A stretch of 64,000 nucleotides of DNA, from positions 4,021,027 to 4,085,026 of the forward strand of contig NC_020167.2 of assembly GCF_000224145.3 (NCBI RefSeq), in the 5' to 3' direction. Below are positions 23,760-38,203 of the stretch, piece by piece. Within the stretch, counting starts at the first letter, position 1, and each line of letters begins with the position of its first letter. This stretch comes from Ciona intestinalis. Lineage: Eukaryota; Chordata; Ascidiacea; Phlebobranchia; Cionidae. The position numbers were made by a program, and so were the translations under genes. The notes beneath the pieces are model-generated. The model saw nothing but the letters and a program-made list of their open reading frames with translations, did no database searches and had not been told where the DNA came from.

Positions 23760-24455
23760 ATTCTGAACGTGTCTGCAGCAATACTCATGGCTGTTGTTTA
23801 ACAGTCTTCATTATTCCAACGGTACACGTATGTATATCGTTGATTATCCCATAATCCCTTAAATAAATGCTTTTGGTTTTCATTAGCCAAACACAAAACC
23901 TTTATCCTAAGAGAGAGTAAAGAAAAAAAAGAAGAAAGAGAGAGATGTATACGATGAAAAAGTGGAGTGGTTCGGGGTCTTATGTTTGCTGCTAAAAATA
24001 CTGCATAACGGTTCTGTTCTCGGCAGGTAGTAATGGTAATAATTACTTCTATTTGTCTCTTTGAGTATTGCAGCAAAGATTTAAAAATATTTTAGGCGAA
24101 AATACAGAATATAGCTACAAAACAACAGTTGTTAAATAACGCTTACATTTAATAAAAACATATTTAATTGAAAGAAAATAAACGTGATCGGAACACCCAT
24201 AGAAGACAAATTTGATAGTACAATATGTGTAGGAATAGTTCGTATTTTTCTGTGTTCGTACAATGTTTTCTATTCAGTCATAGGCAATTAGAACATATAA
24301 ATCAAACTGTACGTCTTCTTTAGTTTAGTATGTGCGTAAAACGAGAGTTTAAGTCTATTGAACCTAAATTGACACTTATATAACAAGCCGCAGATTTTCA
24401 CGTACAAGAATAGTTTCTTATTATATCAAGTTAAAGTTATAATTGTGGTGAGATT
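23760..24455. other. Intergenic region upstream of TAF11
   Basis: There is a purine-rich tract (AAGAAAGAGAGAGA, about 23910-23945) and a TATATAA at 24376-24382, about 75 bases before the TAF11 ATG, which could be a core promoter element. I see no gene in it. Confidence 0.5.
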
Positions 24456-25001
24456 ATGGAGCACCAAGGTGGGTCAGAAGTTCAAACACAACCACCCACC
24501 TCCTCTTCATTGGAAGTGGAAACTGAGAGTCGAAAAAGAAAATTTTCATCTGATTCTTCTTTCAAATCTCCGACCAAAATACCTCCCAAACCAACCATAG
24601 ATAGGTCGTTAAGTGTGTCTGAAGATGGACTTTCTGCGAAAAAAAAGAAAGAACTATCAGATTGTGAAGACAGATTAAAGATGCATCGTTTGGTAACTTC
24701 CTTCTCCGAGGAACAATTAAATCGTTATGAAATGTATCGTCGTTCTTCTTTCCCAAAAGCCTCAATTAAGCGATTCATGCAAACCGTAGCAGGATGCAGT
24801 GTGTCTCACAATGTTGTAATTGCAATATCTGGTGTTGCCAAAGTATTTGTTGGTGAAATTATGGAAAATGCGCTAGATGTTATGGAACAATTAGGTGAAC
24901 AACCACCTGTAAAACCAAGGCATATAAGAGAAGCTGTGCGTAGATTACGAAGCAGCCAAACTGTCCCATTTTCTGTGCCACCTGACCCAACAATTTCATG
25001 A
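24456..25001 (+). CDS. TAF11: Transcription initiation factor TFIID subunit 11
   Basis: TAF11 is a histone-fold subunit of the general transcription factor TFIID and pairs with TAF13 in the nucleus. The single open exon encodes 181 residues. Residues 1-72 are Ser/Lys-rich and low in complexity, with a basic KRK and KKKK. The histone-fold domain covers about residues 80-166: [20 protein letters not shown], then [20 protein letters not shown], then [12 protein letters not shown], all close to vertebrate TAF11. The C-terminal tail of about 15 residues is not conserved as far as I recall. The gene has no introns although its neighbours have many. It is followed 248 bases later by the GABPA start codon on the same strand. 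Confidence 0.95.
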   Translation: MEHQGGSEVQTQPPTSSSLEVETESRKRKFSSDSSFKSPTKIPPKPTIDRSLSVSEDGLSAKKKKELSDCEDRLKMHRLVTSFSEEQLNRYEMYRRSSFPKASIKRFMQTVAGCSVSHNVVIAISGVAKVFVGEIMENALDVMEQLGEQPPVKPRHIREAVRRLRSSQTVPFSVPPDPTIS

Positions 25002-25193
25002 TGATTATTGTGTGTGCAAGTATGCATTATGAAATTTTGTTATAGTTGCCATTGTATAATTCTTTATATTACCGCTAACCAAAATGTCTTATTGAATTAG
25101 ACAGTGTATATTGTTTTGGATTAACTGGTATTGGCTCTAGCACAATCACGTTTTTAATACGTTTCATTGCTTGCAACAAAACAAGCACTAAAT

Positions 25194-25209
25194 CTTGTTT
25201 TTTTTCAAG
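25194..25209 (+). promoter_or_regulatory. Candidate trans-splice or 5' UTR acceptor upstream of GABPA
   Basis: A pyrimidine-rich run ending TTTTTTTTCAAG lies about 40 bases before the GABPA ATG at 25250. With no nearby donor visible it could be an acceptor for a spliced leader, which Ciona is known to use. It could also be an ordinary 5' UTR intron acceptor. Confidence 0.3.
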
Positions 25210-25249
25210 TTAGAGTTTAATAATTATTAAGACTGTTTTACCAAGAAAT

Positions 25250-28200
25250 ATGTCAACAAACAAAGACAACAGGCCTGATGGGAAAGAAAAAATAAGAAAA
25301 CAGTCAAATCCTGAAGGTGAATTCCTTTTTGGTTACCAATTTTCTTAGGATTGTTTGTTTTGAAAGTTGTTATGTTATTTTTTTGTAGGCTGCCATGAAA
25401 CAGTGATTATATAAAGATACCAAGTTCAATGCTTGATACTGATATGCGTATATGTCACGACCATTAGCCGACACTGCTCTCACCCAGTGGTCAGTAATGG
25501 GTTGCTGCAACATGGGTGTTGGATAACAGACTAACTCTGGCATAACTTCCATGTCCCATGGTGTGTCACGCACGCTGTAGAACCTCATACACAATGAAAA
25601 AAAAAATCTTCTAATATTTTAAAATTTTTAGAGGCGGTTATAGTTCAAAACATCGACATCAAAACTCCGATAAAAGTTCTTAAAGATGTCCTGAGTAGAC
25701 GACTTCGTAAATCTGATCTAAGCAAGCACGATATTTATCTTCAAGACTTTTATCTCGACCCTGATCTGAGCTTGTTTGAACAAGGTGTAAAGGTATGTAT
25801 GTTCATTGTATGTGCATTGTAGGAAACGTACTTGGTAGGGCAAAATTTAAACTTATATATTACATAGTGACAACTTATACTTATAATACCATAAACTATA
25901 GCTTTATACACCTCTTGCCCACTCATAAAGTGACAAAGCATGCAACTGTGTGAGTGATTGTATTTTTTCTGTATGACTGTACTATCTTTTCTCATTTCAA
26001 AATTGTATTCTAAAGAAGACACAAAAAGTTATTCTAAGGTATTTATTATTCCTAATTAATAATAAATTACACATGTCTGCTTTTTGAACTGCATTATAAA
26101 ACTGTCTGTAATAGTAACAGAATTATATAAAATCTTATTCTAGATTCATGGATCTGTTGAACTTAGCATACAAGTTCAAAGCAGCAGCACCAACCCAAAG
26201 CTTATAATTGTTGAGATCGTTAAACCAATGCAAGATGTCAAACCTATGAAACTGGCTACCTCTGGTATGTTTCTTGTGTGTGTTTTCTAACTTTTTGGAA
26301 ACTAGCTACCTCTAGTATGGTATCTTAGTTGAACTTATTGTGTATTTTTTAATGCATAAACATAGATAGGAAAAAGAGGAAATTCATCTTTCAAGATATA
26401 CCTAAAGTGAGTCAACCAGAAAAAGTGGCTGAATTGGAAATCCCTGGAGATCCATTATTGTGGAATAAAACACAGGTATCATATTATTATACAGTATATC
26501 GTAAGTTGGGGAAAGATGGGACACTTTTTCGTTCCATTTTCTTATCCCATTTGATTGTAAACAAAAAACATTCAGAGAATTCTAAAACCGTAGCCTCACG
26601 ACTACCTTAGATCTTGTTAATTCTTTAAAAAACGGTCAGGATATTTGGATATTATATGAAGTGTCCCATCTTCTATTCTGTATCCACATAACCTATTGAT
26701 TTGTGTGAATTATACAGTCAGTTTAATAAAAAATATAAAAAATTTTTAACCATCTAGTAAAAAATCTTACCATTATTTTCTTTTTGTGGTACAATGTACA
26801 GAAAGCTTTTAGACTAATGGGCAGCTGCCTTTGGTAATCACTTTTATCTATGTAGAAATGATCAAACACAGAACTTGTACTTTTGTCTTTCAGGTATACC
26901 AGTGGATGGTGTGGGTCGCCAAAGAGTTTAATTTGGACACAAGCATTATCATGGACCCTGATTTAGATGGTATAGAACTTAACCGCATGTCACAGACTGA
27001 ATTTGTTTCAACCTTTGCTTATGGGAATGTTCTCTGGTCACACCATGCACTGTTAAAGGTAATGAATCCGATATTTTTCTCAATGGCTGTAAAAGTGTCT
27101 GGTATTGGTATTTTGCACTGTATACATGCATGGAATATACACATGACATGATGACACTGAAAATAGTACTGTGCATACCAACATTAGTTATAAATATACT
27201 ATTTTGCAGAAATTGGCTGAATCTGCTGTGAAAATTCAAGAAGGTAAAACCCAGTCTGATGCCGAGGTAAAAAAATATATACATCTAATTAATACCCTGT
27301 ATAATAACAAATGAATGTTACCCATTTATATGGGTGTGGTAAGATTTGCCGCGTATGTAACTTGGTAGGTTGTTATATTTTTGTAAGTGTGGTAACAGCC
27401 TCGAGCCTGTAACCTTTGGGCTAACAGCAAGCGCACTGTGGCAAACTATCTATGCATCTATCTAGAATGTCTTCCTTAAATGCTGATATTATTATTAACC
27501 ATCCCTATTGTTGTTATTTCAGTTGTCAGTCATCTCTTCTTCACCATCTGTTGCTTCAACTTACTACAAGCAGAAAGAACCGAGAAGGGATTACTCTGTT
27601 TTTGCCAAAAATCATTCAGTAACAAAGTATTATTTTGTATTTTCCTAATTTGTTCTAATTCTGGCAACTCACTGTGAGTTTCTTTATATTTCTAGAACTT
27701 AAATGGTTTTTACCCGTAAAGTGGTTTTTGGGAACTATTTTCATCTTTTTTCCGTATTAGGTTCTTGAACTGGCACATTACTGAATACTTTTGTACAGGA
27801 CGACTTCAAATGGACAGACACAGTTGTGGCAATTTCTCCTTGAGTTACTAACAGATGCAGACAGCACAGACTGTATTATGTGGGTTGGTGATACAGGCGA
27901 GTTTAAACTGTTAGCACCAGAGATTGTTGCACAGAAATGGGGTTTAAGAAAAAACAAACCATCTATGAATTACGAGAAACTTTCTAGAGCTCTGCGTTAC
28001 TATTATGATGGGGATATGATATCAAAGGTAAGGGTGTTTTAGTTCACTATTTTATTAACCAAACACAAAGTGAGAGCTCTAGTTACCTGCTATGTGTAAT
28101 TTATTAAATTATTATAATGTATTATTTTTAGGTACCAGGGAAACGGTTTGTGTACAAATTTGTCTGCAACCTTAAGGAACTTGTGGGTTATAATGCTTCT

Positions 28201-28323
28201 GAATTGAACAAGTTAGTGACTGAGTGTGTGCAGCGCCGACAGTCTGAAGCTGCACGCAATGTAGATGAATACCTACGAGATCCAGATGGTGAAGTAACGC
28301 TTCTACTTGGTCCCACCACATGA
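25250..28323 (+). CDS. GABPA: GA-binding protein alpha chain (ETS transcription factor)
   Basis: GABPA binds GGAA sites and, with GABPB, activates housekeeping and mitochondrial genes. Exons 25250-25316, 25632-25792, 26144-26264, 26366-26475, 26894-27058, 27210-27266, 27523-27626, 27799-28027 and 28132-28323 join in phase to about 401 residues (human about 454). An N-terminal ubiquitin-like OST-type domain spans residues of about 23-115, with [12 protein letters not shown] matching the vertebrate EPKLNILEIVKP. A pointed (PNT/SAM) domain lies in exons 26366-27058 ([20 protein letters not shown]). A short Ser-rich linker follows. The ETS domain in the last two exons has [31 protein letters not shown] and RYYYDGDMI, including the DNA-contacting Arg pair in SRALRYYY. 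The C-terminal tail is short. Confidence 0.95.
26494..26683 (+). mobile_element. TA-flanked MITE, copy g (reverse)
   Basis: The left end is AAGTTGGGGAAAGATGGGAC and the right end is GAAGTGTCCCATCTTCTATT. The middle has CATTTGATTGTAAACAAAAA and GGTCAGGATATTTGGATATT. It lies in the GABPA intron 26476-26893, starting about 20 bases after the splice donor. Confidence 0.75.
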
Positions 28324-28689
28324 TAAGGGGAGACTCAAGTTACATACTGGGTGATCTGAAGTTTACAAAGTTACTTAGATACAAACCTGGAGAAAGTGGT
28401 GCTAAAAACCAACTTTATCATGTTGAACACTGTTGACTGTTCTGTTATTAACAATTGTGGGCAAGTATGTTTGCAAATTATGATTAAATCATGTGAATGG
28501 TTTCATGCAATGAGCCAAGGGATCTATTATTCTATCACATCATTTCATTGCGTCGCTATGTTATATTTTTAAATATTAAGACTTTTACATGTTTTCATAT
28601 GCTGTTGTTTCATTTTTACATTAACGATTAACATTTTCTTTGTTTTTACACTATCTATCTTTGTTTTTGTTACAAATATAAAACTTTTG

Positions 28690-29010
28690 CTTTTTGGGGG
28701 GTTATGCGGCGCCTCTTTGTCAAGCGCCGTAGCACAGTTATGCGGCGCCTGTAACCCAGAGGTAATGGGTTCATGGCTTGCTGTTGCTACCATTGTGGGC
28801 GTATGTGTCCTTGGGCAATACACTTAACGGCAATTGCTCCAACCCAGTGTTCACTCGTGATTTGTCCAAATTATCAGCCATACTTGAAAAATTCCAAAAA
28901 AATAAAATTACACACGAAGTAAAATACTTGGTAACTGGTAAGCTGGCACGAATTGTATAAAACAGAACACCAGAGTTATAACGACTGTCGTTTTCCAGTC
29001 ACGCGAGGAT
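28690..29010 (+). mobile_element. tRNA-headed SINE downstream of GABPA
   Basis: The head has GCGCCGTAGCACAGTTATGC and a B-box-like GGGTTCATGGC. The body has TTGTGGGCGTATGTGTCCTT, GGCAATACACTTAACGGC, CCAACCCAGTGTTCACTCG and TATCAGCCATAC. The 3' end is TTGTATAAAACAGAACACCA. A GCGGCGCCT motif is duplicated at its 5' side. It is probably the most complete copy in the window. Confidence 0.75.
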
Positions 29011-29661
29011 AAATTAAGTGTCATTTATTCTCTTATGTAAATAATAAGTTGGCATGCTAAATCGATTTCGAATGGAAAACTCGAAAGAGATATAAAAAAG
29101 GTTCAGGTTTATACCTTTCCCAATAATATTTAGCCTTAAAAGCACTAAAGCTTGAAATATCTACTTCCAAAATATGATATTAGTTTTCAATAATGTTTTT
29201 GAGCAGATAAAAGTGTCTCAATGCAAGATTTATCCCACTAAATGCGGCAAAAAAATTGCTTGGGAAAACGGGATCTGTAATCTTAGTTGCGCTGTTGGAA
29301 TATACAAAAATACCATGATGACCTAGATTTTTACGATATTCATAATTTAAGATATTTAAAACGGTAATAAATAAATTCCTGTTTTACCAATTTGGTAATT
29401 ATGCGTGGTATATGCTGGGCTCATGACCATTTAAAAAATAAGTTTGGAAGCGCAACCAAGAACAGAATATACTTTGGTAGATTGCAAATTTACATATGCA
29501 TATGTAAAGGTCTGTACATACAACGGTAGGCTATTGTAAATGGCGTTTGGTATTATTATAGCTTATAGACCGTCTCAAACATCGGCAATTTAGTTTGTGG
29601 TGCATCAAGAATTGAATTAATATTCTTTACCTCCTGAGCTTATTTATACAATTTGGTTGTC
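29011..29661. other. Intergenic region upstream of TMEM185
   Basis: I see no coding region, repeat or clear core promoter in this AT-rich stretch. Confidence 0.5.
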
Positions 29662-32769
<3,108 letters not shown>

Positions 32770-33509
32770 AAATGTGAGATTAAGTAACAAACTGTCTCAG
32801 TCGTACAGATGTTGCATGCCAGGCATGAAAATATTCCAACACGTTGTAGGTTCTAAAACTTGTTTGTTTGCTACATGTTTCCTTTTGTAGTACTTAGGAC
32901 AAATATATTGTCAATTGCTATGATTAAAATGACAAAGTACTGATTAATATCAGATCATAAGTTGACCAACACTATTTTCTACTTTTAATTCTCAATGATT
33001 AATGTTTTGCTGCTTTGTGTATCAAAAATCATAAACGCATTGAATTTCAATTCACCCTGTTTTAAGACCACGTAATTTTGAAGACAATATACTTTAGTAC
33101 ACCAAGCTTTGAAAATTAAATACTCTCAAATATTAAAATTAAATACTCTTAAACTACTTAATAACAGTGCCAATGTATATTCATTGCTTAAGTCTATAAA
33201 ATAATCATCGTTTTATTTTTGCATCCTGTTTGTCATTCTACCTAACCACTGTGAAAAACTTAACAATAAAATCTCGCTCACAAGATAGCATTTAAAGCGT
33301 TTCTGGCGATGTTCTGCTTGATAGACGAATCTTTTCCGGCCTTGTACCGGGAAATTTAAACAGTAAGCACAGCAGACGCATTCACATGTAGGAGAGGCCA
33401 CATTGTATAGGGTTTGCGAGGAAGTTATTGCATTTCGGACTTTGTAAAGTAGCAGCTATCCAGTGTTAAGTTATAAGAACTGCGTGATTCGATACATGAG
33501 AGTGTCAAA
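32770..33509. other. TMEM185 3' UTR and spacer before the TMEM272-like gene
   Basis: AATAAA at 33265-33270 is a possible TMEM185 polyadenylation signal about 500 bases after the stop. I see no gene here. Confidence 0.5.
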
Positions 33510-34910
33510 ATGGGTGGTTTTGGAGAAACAATGTCAAAAATTACAGCTTGTATTTGCGCACCAGGTGAGTTGAGTTATATATTTTATATATATAGTAACC
33601 AGAGTAATTTTAGCTTACCACAATGACAGTTTTAATCACATCAACAACGTTTTTCAGTGTTCTGTGTTGTCGGTTGCATTATGTTCATGGTTTTGCCGAT
33701 TGCAATGGTGGTTATAGGTAAGTGTATTGCTCAAATACACGTACTTTACATTTCTTTTAACGTATGATTTATTTCACAGGAGCAATACACTTTCACGACT
33801 GTCCTATTCAGCACTACATACCTATATGGCTTATAGTGGCGGGATCGCTGGCATTCCTTACAGGCGGCAGTAACTGTGGTCTAAGTTATGTAAGACGCAG
33901 AAAGAATGAAGAAAGCGGCAGCGGTGGAAGAACAATTATTAATGTCTGTGGCGGCATTGTAGCAGTGTTCAATCTGACTTGGTTCATTTTAGGTGAGGGC
34001 CGCTATGAATCTTTGTATCTTGTTTATACTATATAGTAGGGTGCGGGAAGATGGAACACACTTAGCACATGATATTCAAATATCCTGATCGTGTTTTAAA
34101 CAAATAACAACGGTCTATAGTGGTCGTGGGTATACGGTTTTAGATTTTTTTGTTTACTACCAATTAGAACGAGAAAAACGAAAGAAAGATGTCGCATATT
34201 TCCCCTTCCCACTATATGTTACCTGCCAGCAGTAGCTTTGATTATCCGTTGCGCTACGAATTTAATCACCATTGCCAACGTAGTGCACCAAAAAGATTTG
34301 GCAAGGCTATACAACAAAACTTAAATCGTGGGAAAATTATTCCACGCCAATCGACATGTTGTATGCTTGAATATCCAAACCAATAACTTCTGTAGCGGCA
34401 GGAAATGACTGTCATTGTCAAAGCAAATGGATTCGTGAATATCGTCCATTACTTTATATTGCGTTATAGTACAGTAGGGTGGGAAAAGATGGGACACCTT
34501 TTCATTTTGTTTTCTCGCCTCATTCGGTAGTAAACAAAAACACTTAAAAAATTAAAAAAAAACGTATTCTTACTACTACCATGGGCCGTTGTTAATTGTT
34601 TTGAACACGATTAAGATATTTGGGAGGTATGTGCCAATGGTATTCCATCTTACCCCACAGAAGTAAATTATAAAACTTTTTGGCAGGAAATGTCTGGGTG
34701 TTCTCTATTTATCCTCCGAATACTGAAACTGATATCTACAAAGCAGGGCATATCGAAGAAGAGCCGTATTGCAATTATATAGTATATTACTTTGCCTACT
34801 GGATTATAATTGTATCCTACGTATTGCTGGGAATAGTCCTTTTGTTTTTATTCTTATCGTTTATTGCTTCTGGTTGTAAATCGATAATAATGAATTACGA
34901 GGAAGTTTGA
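33510..34910 (+). CDS. TMEM272-like four-span membrane protein
   Basis: Exons 33510-33564, 33658-33717, 33780-33992 and 34687-34910 join in phase to 183 residues. Four hydrophobic helices are visible: VFCVVGCIMFMVLPIAMVVI, the YIPIWLIVAGSLAFL segment, the INVCGGIVAVFNLTWFIL segment, and a long last one around YYFAYWIIIVSYVLLGIV. The signature GAIHFHDCPIQHYIPIWLIV resembles the GSIYLNDCP...IPIYLIV segment of the vertebrate TMEM272 family as I remember it. The extracellular loop VFSIYPPNTETDIYK precedes the last helix. The function of the family is unknown. The start MGGFGETMSKITACIC follows an A-rich context. Two inverted MITE copies fill its last intron. Confidence 0.75.
34032..34216 (+). mobile_element. 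TA-flanked MITE, copy h (forward)
   Basis: The left end is TATAGTAGGGTGCGGGAAGA and the right end is ATTTCCCCTTCCCACTATA. The middle has CAAATATCCTGATCGTGTTT and AACAACGGTCTATAG. It lies in the last intron of the TMEM272-like gene. Confidence 0.75.
34465..34660 (+). mobile_element. TA-flanked MITE, copy i (reverse)
   Basis: The left end is CAGTAGGGTGGGAAAAGATG and the right end is GGTATTCCATCTTACCCCAC. The middle has TTCGGTAGTAAACAAAAACA. It is inverted relative to copy h in the same 694-bp intron and ends about 26 bases before the next exon. Confidence 0.75.
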
Positions 34911-34934
34911 ACATTTCTCTATAATGGTGCCGCA

Positions 34935-35060
34935 TCGGTATGAAAAGTTCTGTACATTGTCTGATACAACGTAACTTCTGTCCCACGTTCTTCCTATGTT
35001 ACCTAATATCTGTTGCTATGTACATACGACATACAGATAATCAAAGTATAAAACCAATGT
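34935..35060 (+). repeat. Dispersed repeat R2, copy 2 (TMEM272-like 3' UTR)
   Basis: It shares GTACATTGTC, ATCTGTTGCTATGTACATA and ATAATCAAAGTATA with 32383-32500, in order. Confidence 0.65.
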
Positions 35061-35119
35061 GCAATATGTAATATGTCCATGTGCAATTTATTTTTGTTGT
35101 ATATATGACATTAATTGAA

Positions 35120-35125
35120 AATAAA
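35120..35125 (+). terminator. Polyadenylation signal of the TMEM272-like gene
   Basis: AATAAA lies 210 bases after the stop codon at 34908-34910. Confidence 0.5.
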
Positions 35126-35469
35126 ATTATACGATTTCAATCAGAATTTAATTTATAATCTAAGCCTTATTCTTTTGGTGAAGACACAAGACGACAATAA
35201 TAGTAACGAAAGATAATTGGCGACATTTTATTAAAAATAAAATAATTTATTCGCCGATAACACTTAAATGTCTGTCGCATATGATACCGATATCATGTGT
35301 TATTTGCACCCAGACGAGAGCCAAGAAATGTGATTCCGGTACAACGCACGATATTGGTGGTATGCATAACACACGCATGATGGTACAGTCATAATGTAAT
35401 GCATAAACAGACTAAAAAATGCACTCCCGTTTGTAGGGCCTTAAAAGAACCTTCAAAAATTCGTTAGAC

Positions 35470-37860
35470 TTTGGTAAGAGACTTGTAAAACAATTTTGTG
35501 AAAGACTTTTTTAAAAGATTTTTGTAAAACACTTTTGTAAAATAACTCTGAAAAAGACCTTGTAAAATAGTTTTGTAAAATAGTTTTGAAAAATAGTTTT
35601 GTAAAATAATTTTGTAAAACACTTTTGTAAAAGTGTATTGTAAAAGGCTAAAATTGTTAAAGAAGATTTCGTAAGATAATTTTGTAAAATACGTTTAAAA
35701 AAGACCTTAAAATAGTTTTGTAAAATACTTCGGAAAAAAACTTTTGTAAAATACTTTTGTAAAACACTTTTTTTTTAAATAAAAATATTTTTTTGTAATT
35801 TATTAAAAAACCCCCCTTTTGTAAAAGACTATTGTCAAATACTTTAAACCTGTAAAATACTTTTGTAAAATACTTTTTTTTAAACATATTGTGAAAGACT
35901 TTTGTAAAACACTTTTGTAAAAGACTATTGTAAAATACTTTGTAAAAAAAATTTCTACAACACTTTTGTCAAATATTTTTATAAAAAAAGGTTTAAAAAA
36001 TAATTTTGTAAAAGACTTTTGAAAATATTTTGTAAAAGTGTTTTGTAAAAGACTATTGTAAAGGAATTTTGTAAAAAAAATTGTAAAATACTTTAGTAAA
36101 ATACTTTTGTAAAATAGGTTTGTAAAATAGGTTTGTAAAATACTTTTGAAAAAGATTTTTGTAAAATATTTTTGTTAAATATTTTTGTAAAATATTTTTG
36201 TAAAATATTTTTTTTAAATATTTTTGTAAAATATATTTGTAAAATACTTTTGTAAATAACTTTTGTGAAATACATTTGAAAAATACCTTGTAAAATAGTT
36301 TTGAAAAGTTGTTTTGAAAAATAGTTTTGAAAAATACTTTTTAAAAATACTTTTGTGAAACACTTTTTTAAAAAAACTTTTGTAAAGTACTTTTTTAAAC
36401 GACTTATGAAAAATAATTTTGTTTTTTGAAAAATACAAATTTTTTCTTGTAAAATAGTTTTGTAATATACTTTTGAAAAACACTTTCGTAAAATATTTTT
36501 TAAAAGACTTTTGTCAAATACCTTTGTCAAATATTTTTATAAAAAAAGGTTTAAAAAATAATTTTGTAAAAGACTTTTGTAAATTATTTTGTAAAAGAAT
36601 TTTGAAAAATATTTTGTAAAATACTTTTGTAAAACACTTTTGTAAAAGTATATATTTTTGTAAACTACTTTAGTAACAGACTTTTGAAAAATATTTTGTA
36701 AAAACATTTTTGTAAAAGTGTTTTGTAAAAGACTATAGTAAAGGACTTTTGAAAAAAAAATTGTAAAATACTTTAGTAAAATACTTTTGTAAAATAGGTT
36801 TGTAAAATACTTTTGAAAAGGATTTTTGTAAAACTAATTTTGTAAAAAAAATTTGTAAAATACTTTAGTAAAATACTTTTGTAAAATAGGTTTGTAAAAT
36901 ACTTTTGAAAAAGATTTTTGTTAAATATATTTTTATGTAATATATTTTTGTAAAATACTTTTGTAAAATACTTTTGAAAAAGACCTTGTAAAATAGTTTT
37001 GTAAAAATAATTTTGTAAAACCCTTTTTTAAAGGTGTTTAGTAAAATACTTTGTAAAGACTTTTGTAAAATATTTTTGTAAAAGACTTCTGTAAAATACT
37101 TTGTAAATAAATTTTGTAAAATACATTTAAAAAATATTTTTTTAAAATACATTTGTAAAAAACTTTTGTAAAACACCTTTGTAAAATACTTTTGTAAAAG
37201 GCTATTGTTAAATGCCTTGTTAAAATAAATTTTGTAAAATACATTTGTTAAATATTTTTAAAAAGCCGTTTAAAAAATTATTTTGTAAAAGATCTTTGAA
37301 AAATATTTTGTAAAAGAATTTTGTAAAGGACTATTGTCAAATACTTTAATTTTTTAAAATATTTAAAAAAATATTTTTGTGTAAGACTTTTGTAAAATAC
37401 TTTTGAAAAATGTTTTTGTAAAATACTTATGTAAAATACTATTGAAAAAAATTTTTGTAAAATACTTTTGAAAAAGATTTTTGTAAAGGTGTTTTGTAAA
37501 AGACTATTAAAGAATTTTGTAAAAAAAAGGGAAATTTTGTAAAAAAAATTGTAAAATATTGTAAAAGTGTTTTGTAAAAGGCCAAACTTTTGTAAAATAC
37601 TTTTTTAAGCGTTCAGTAAATTATTTTTGTAAAATACTCTTGTAAAAGACTTTTGAAAAATATTTCGGTAAATACTTCTGTAAAATACTTTTGTTAACGA
37701 TTTTTGTAAAGTAATTTTGTACAATACTTGTTTAAAATACTTTTATAAAAGACTTTTCTAAAAACCTTTTGTAAAATGTTTAAAAAAGGAAAATAATGTT
37801 TTAAAAGACTTTTTGTAAAAGTGCTTTGTACAGGATTTTTATAAAAAACACTTTTGTAAC
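35470..37860. repeat. 2.4-kb degenerate AT-rich tandem array (unit about 14 bp)
   Basis: The stretch is built from variants of TTTTGTAAAATACT and TTTTGTAAAAGACT, with frequent AAAA-length changes. Larger blocks recur, for example AATTGTAAAATACTTTAGTA near 36080, 36750 and 36850. It sits between the 3' ends of the convergent TMEM272-like and dynein genes. Open frames on the minus strand (YFTKVFYKSILQ-like) are by-products of the repeat and not genes. Confidence 0.92.
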
Positions 37861-37885
37861 ACAATTCCGAGGTATTTGAGTGTGA

Positions 37886-37891
37886 TTTATT
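37886..37891 (-). terminator. Candidate polyadenylation signal of the dynein heavy chain
   Basis: TTTATT on the plus strand reads AATAAA on the minus strand, 313 bases downstream of the dynein stop codon and just before the AT-rich array. Confidence 0.4.
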
Positions 37892-38203
37892 TCATGCAAT
37901 GTGCAAATCAATGTATAATAAGTAAAATACAATTCTAATAAAAACAGTTACAATTGCTTCAGTTTAACGCACAGTATAATTAATAATGCAGCAAAAATGA
38001 TACGAAAATTAGTAAAAATAACAATTCTACTTAAAAATTAAATCATAATTTTCAACTACTTGATTTGTTGGAAGTTTCTGTTGCAAACAGTGGGGCTACT
38101 AAAAAGTAAAATAACAAATGAAAACTAAATTATTAAAATTTCACATTGTTAAAAGTTTCTGTTGCAAACAGCGAGGCTAAAATATATCTCGAGACAACAA
38201 TGT

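Noticed and set aside
25370-25600. Possible SINE fragment in GABPA intron 1 (CCCAGTGGTCAGTAATGGGTTG)
   Set aside because: Only one block resembles the SINE body; not enough to call it.
35657-37244. Minus-strand frames rich in YFTKVFYKS
   Set aside because: These are translations of the AT-rich tandem array.
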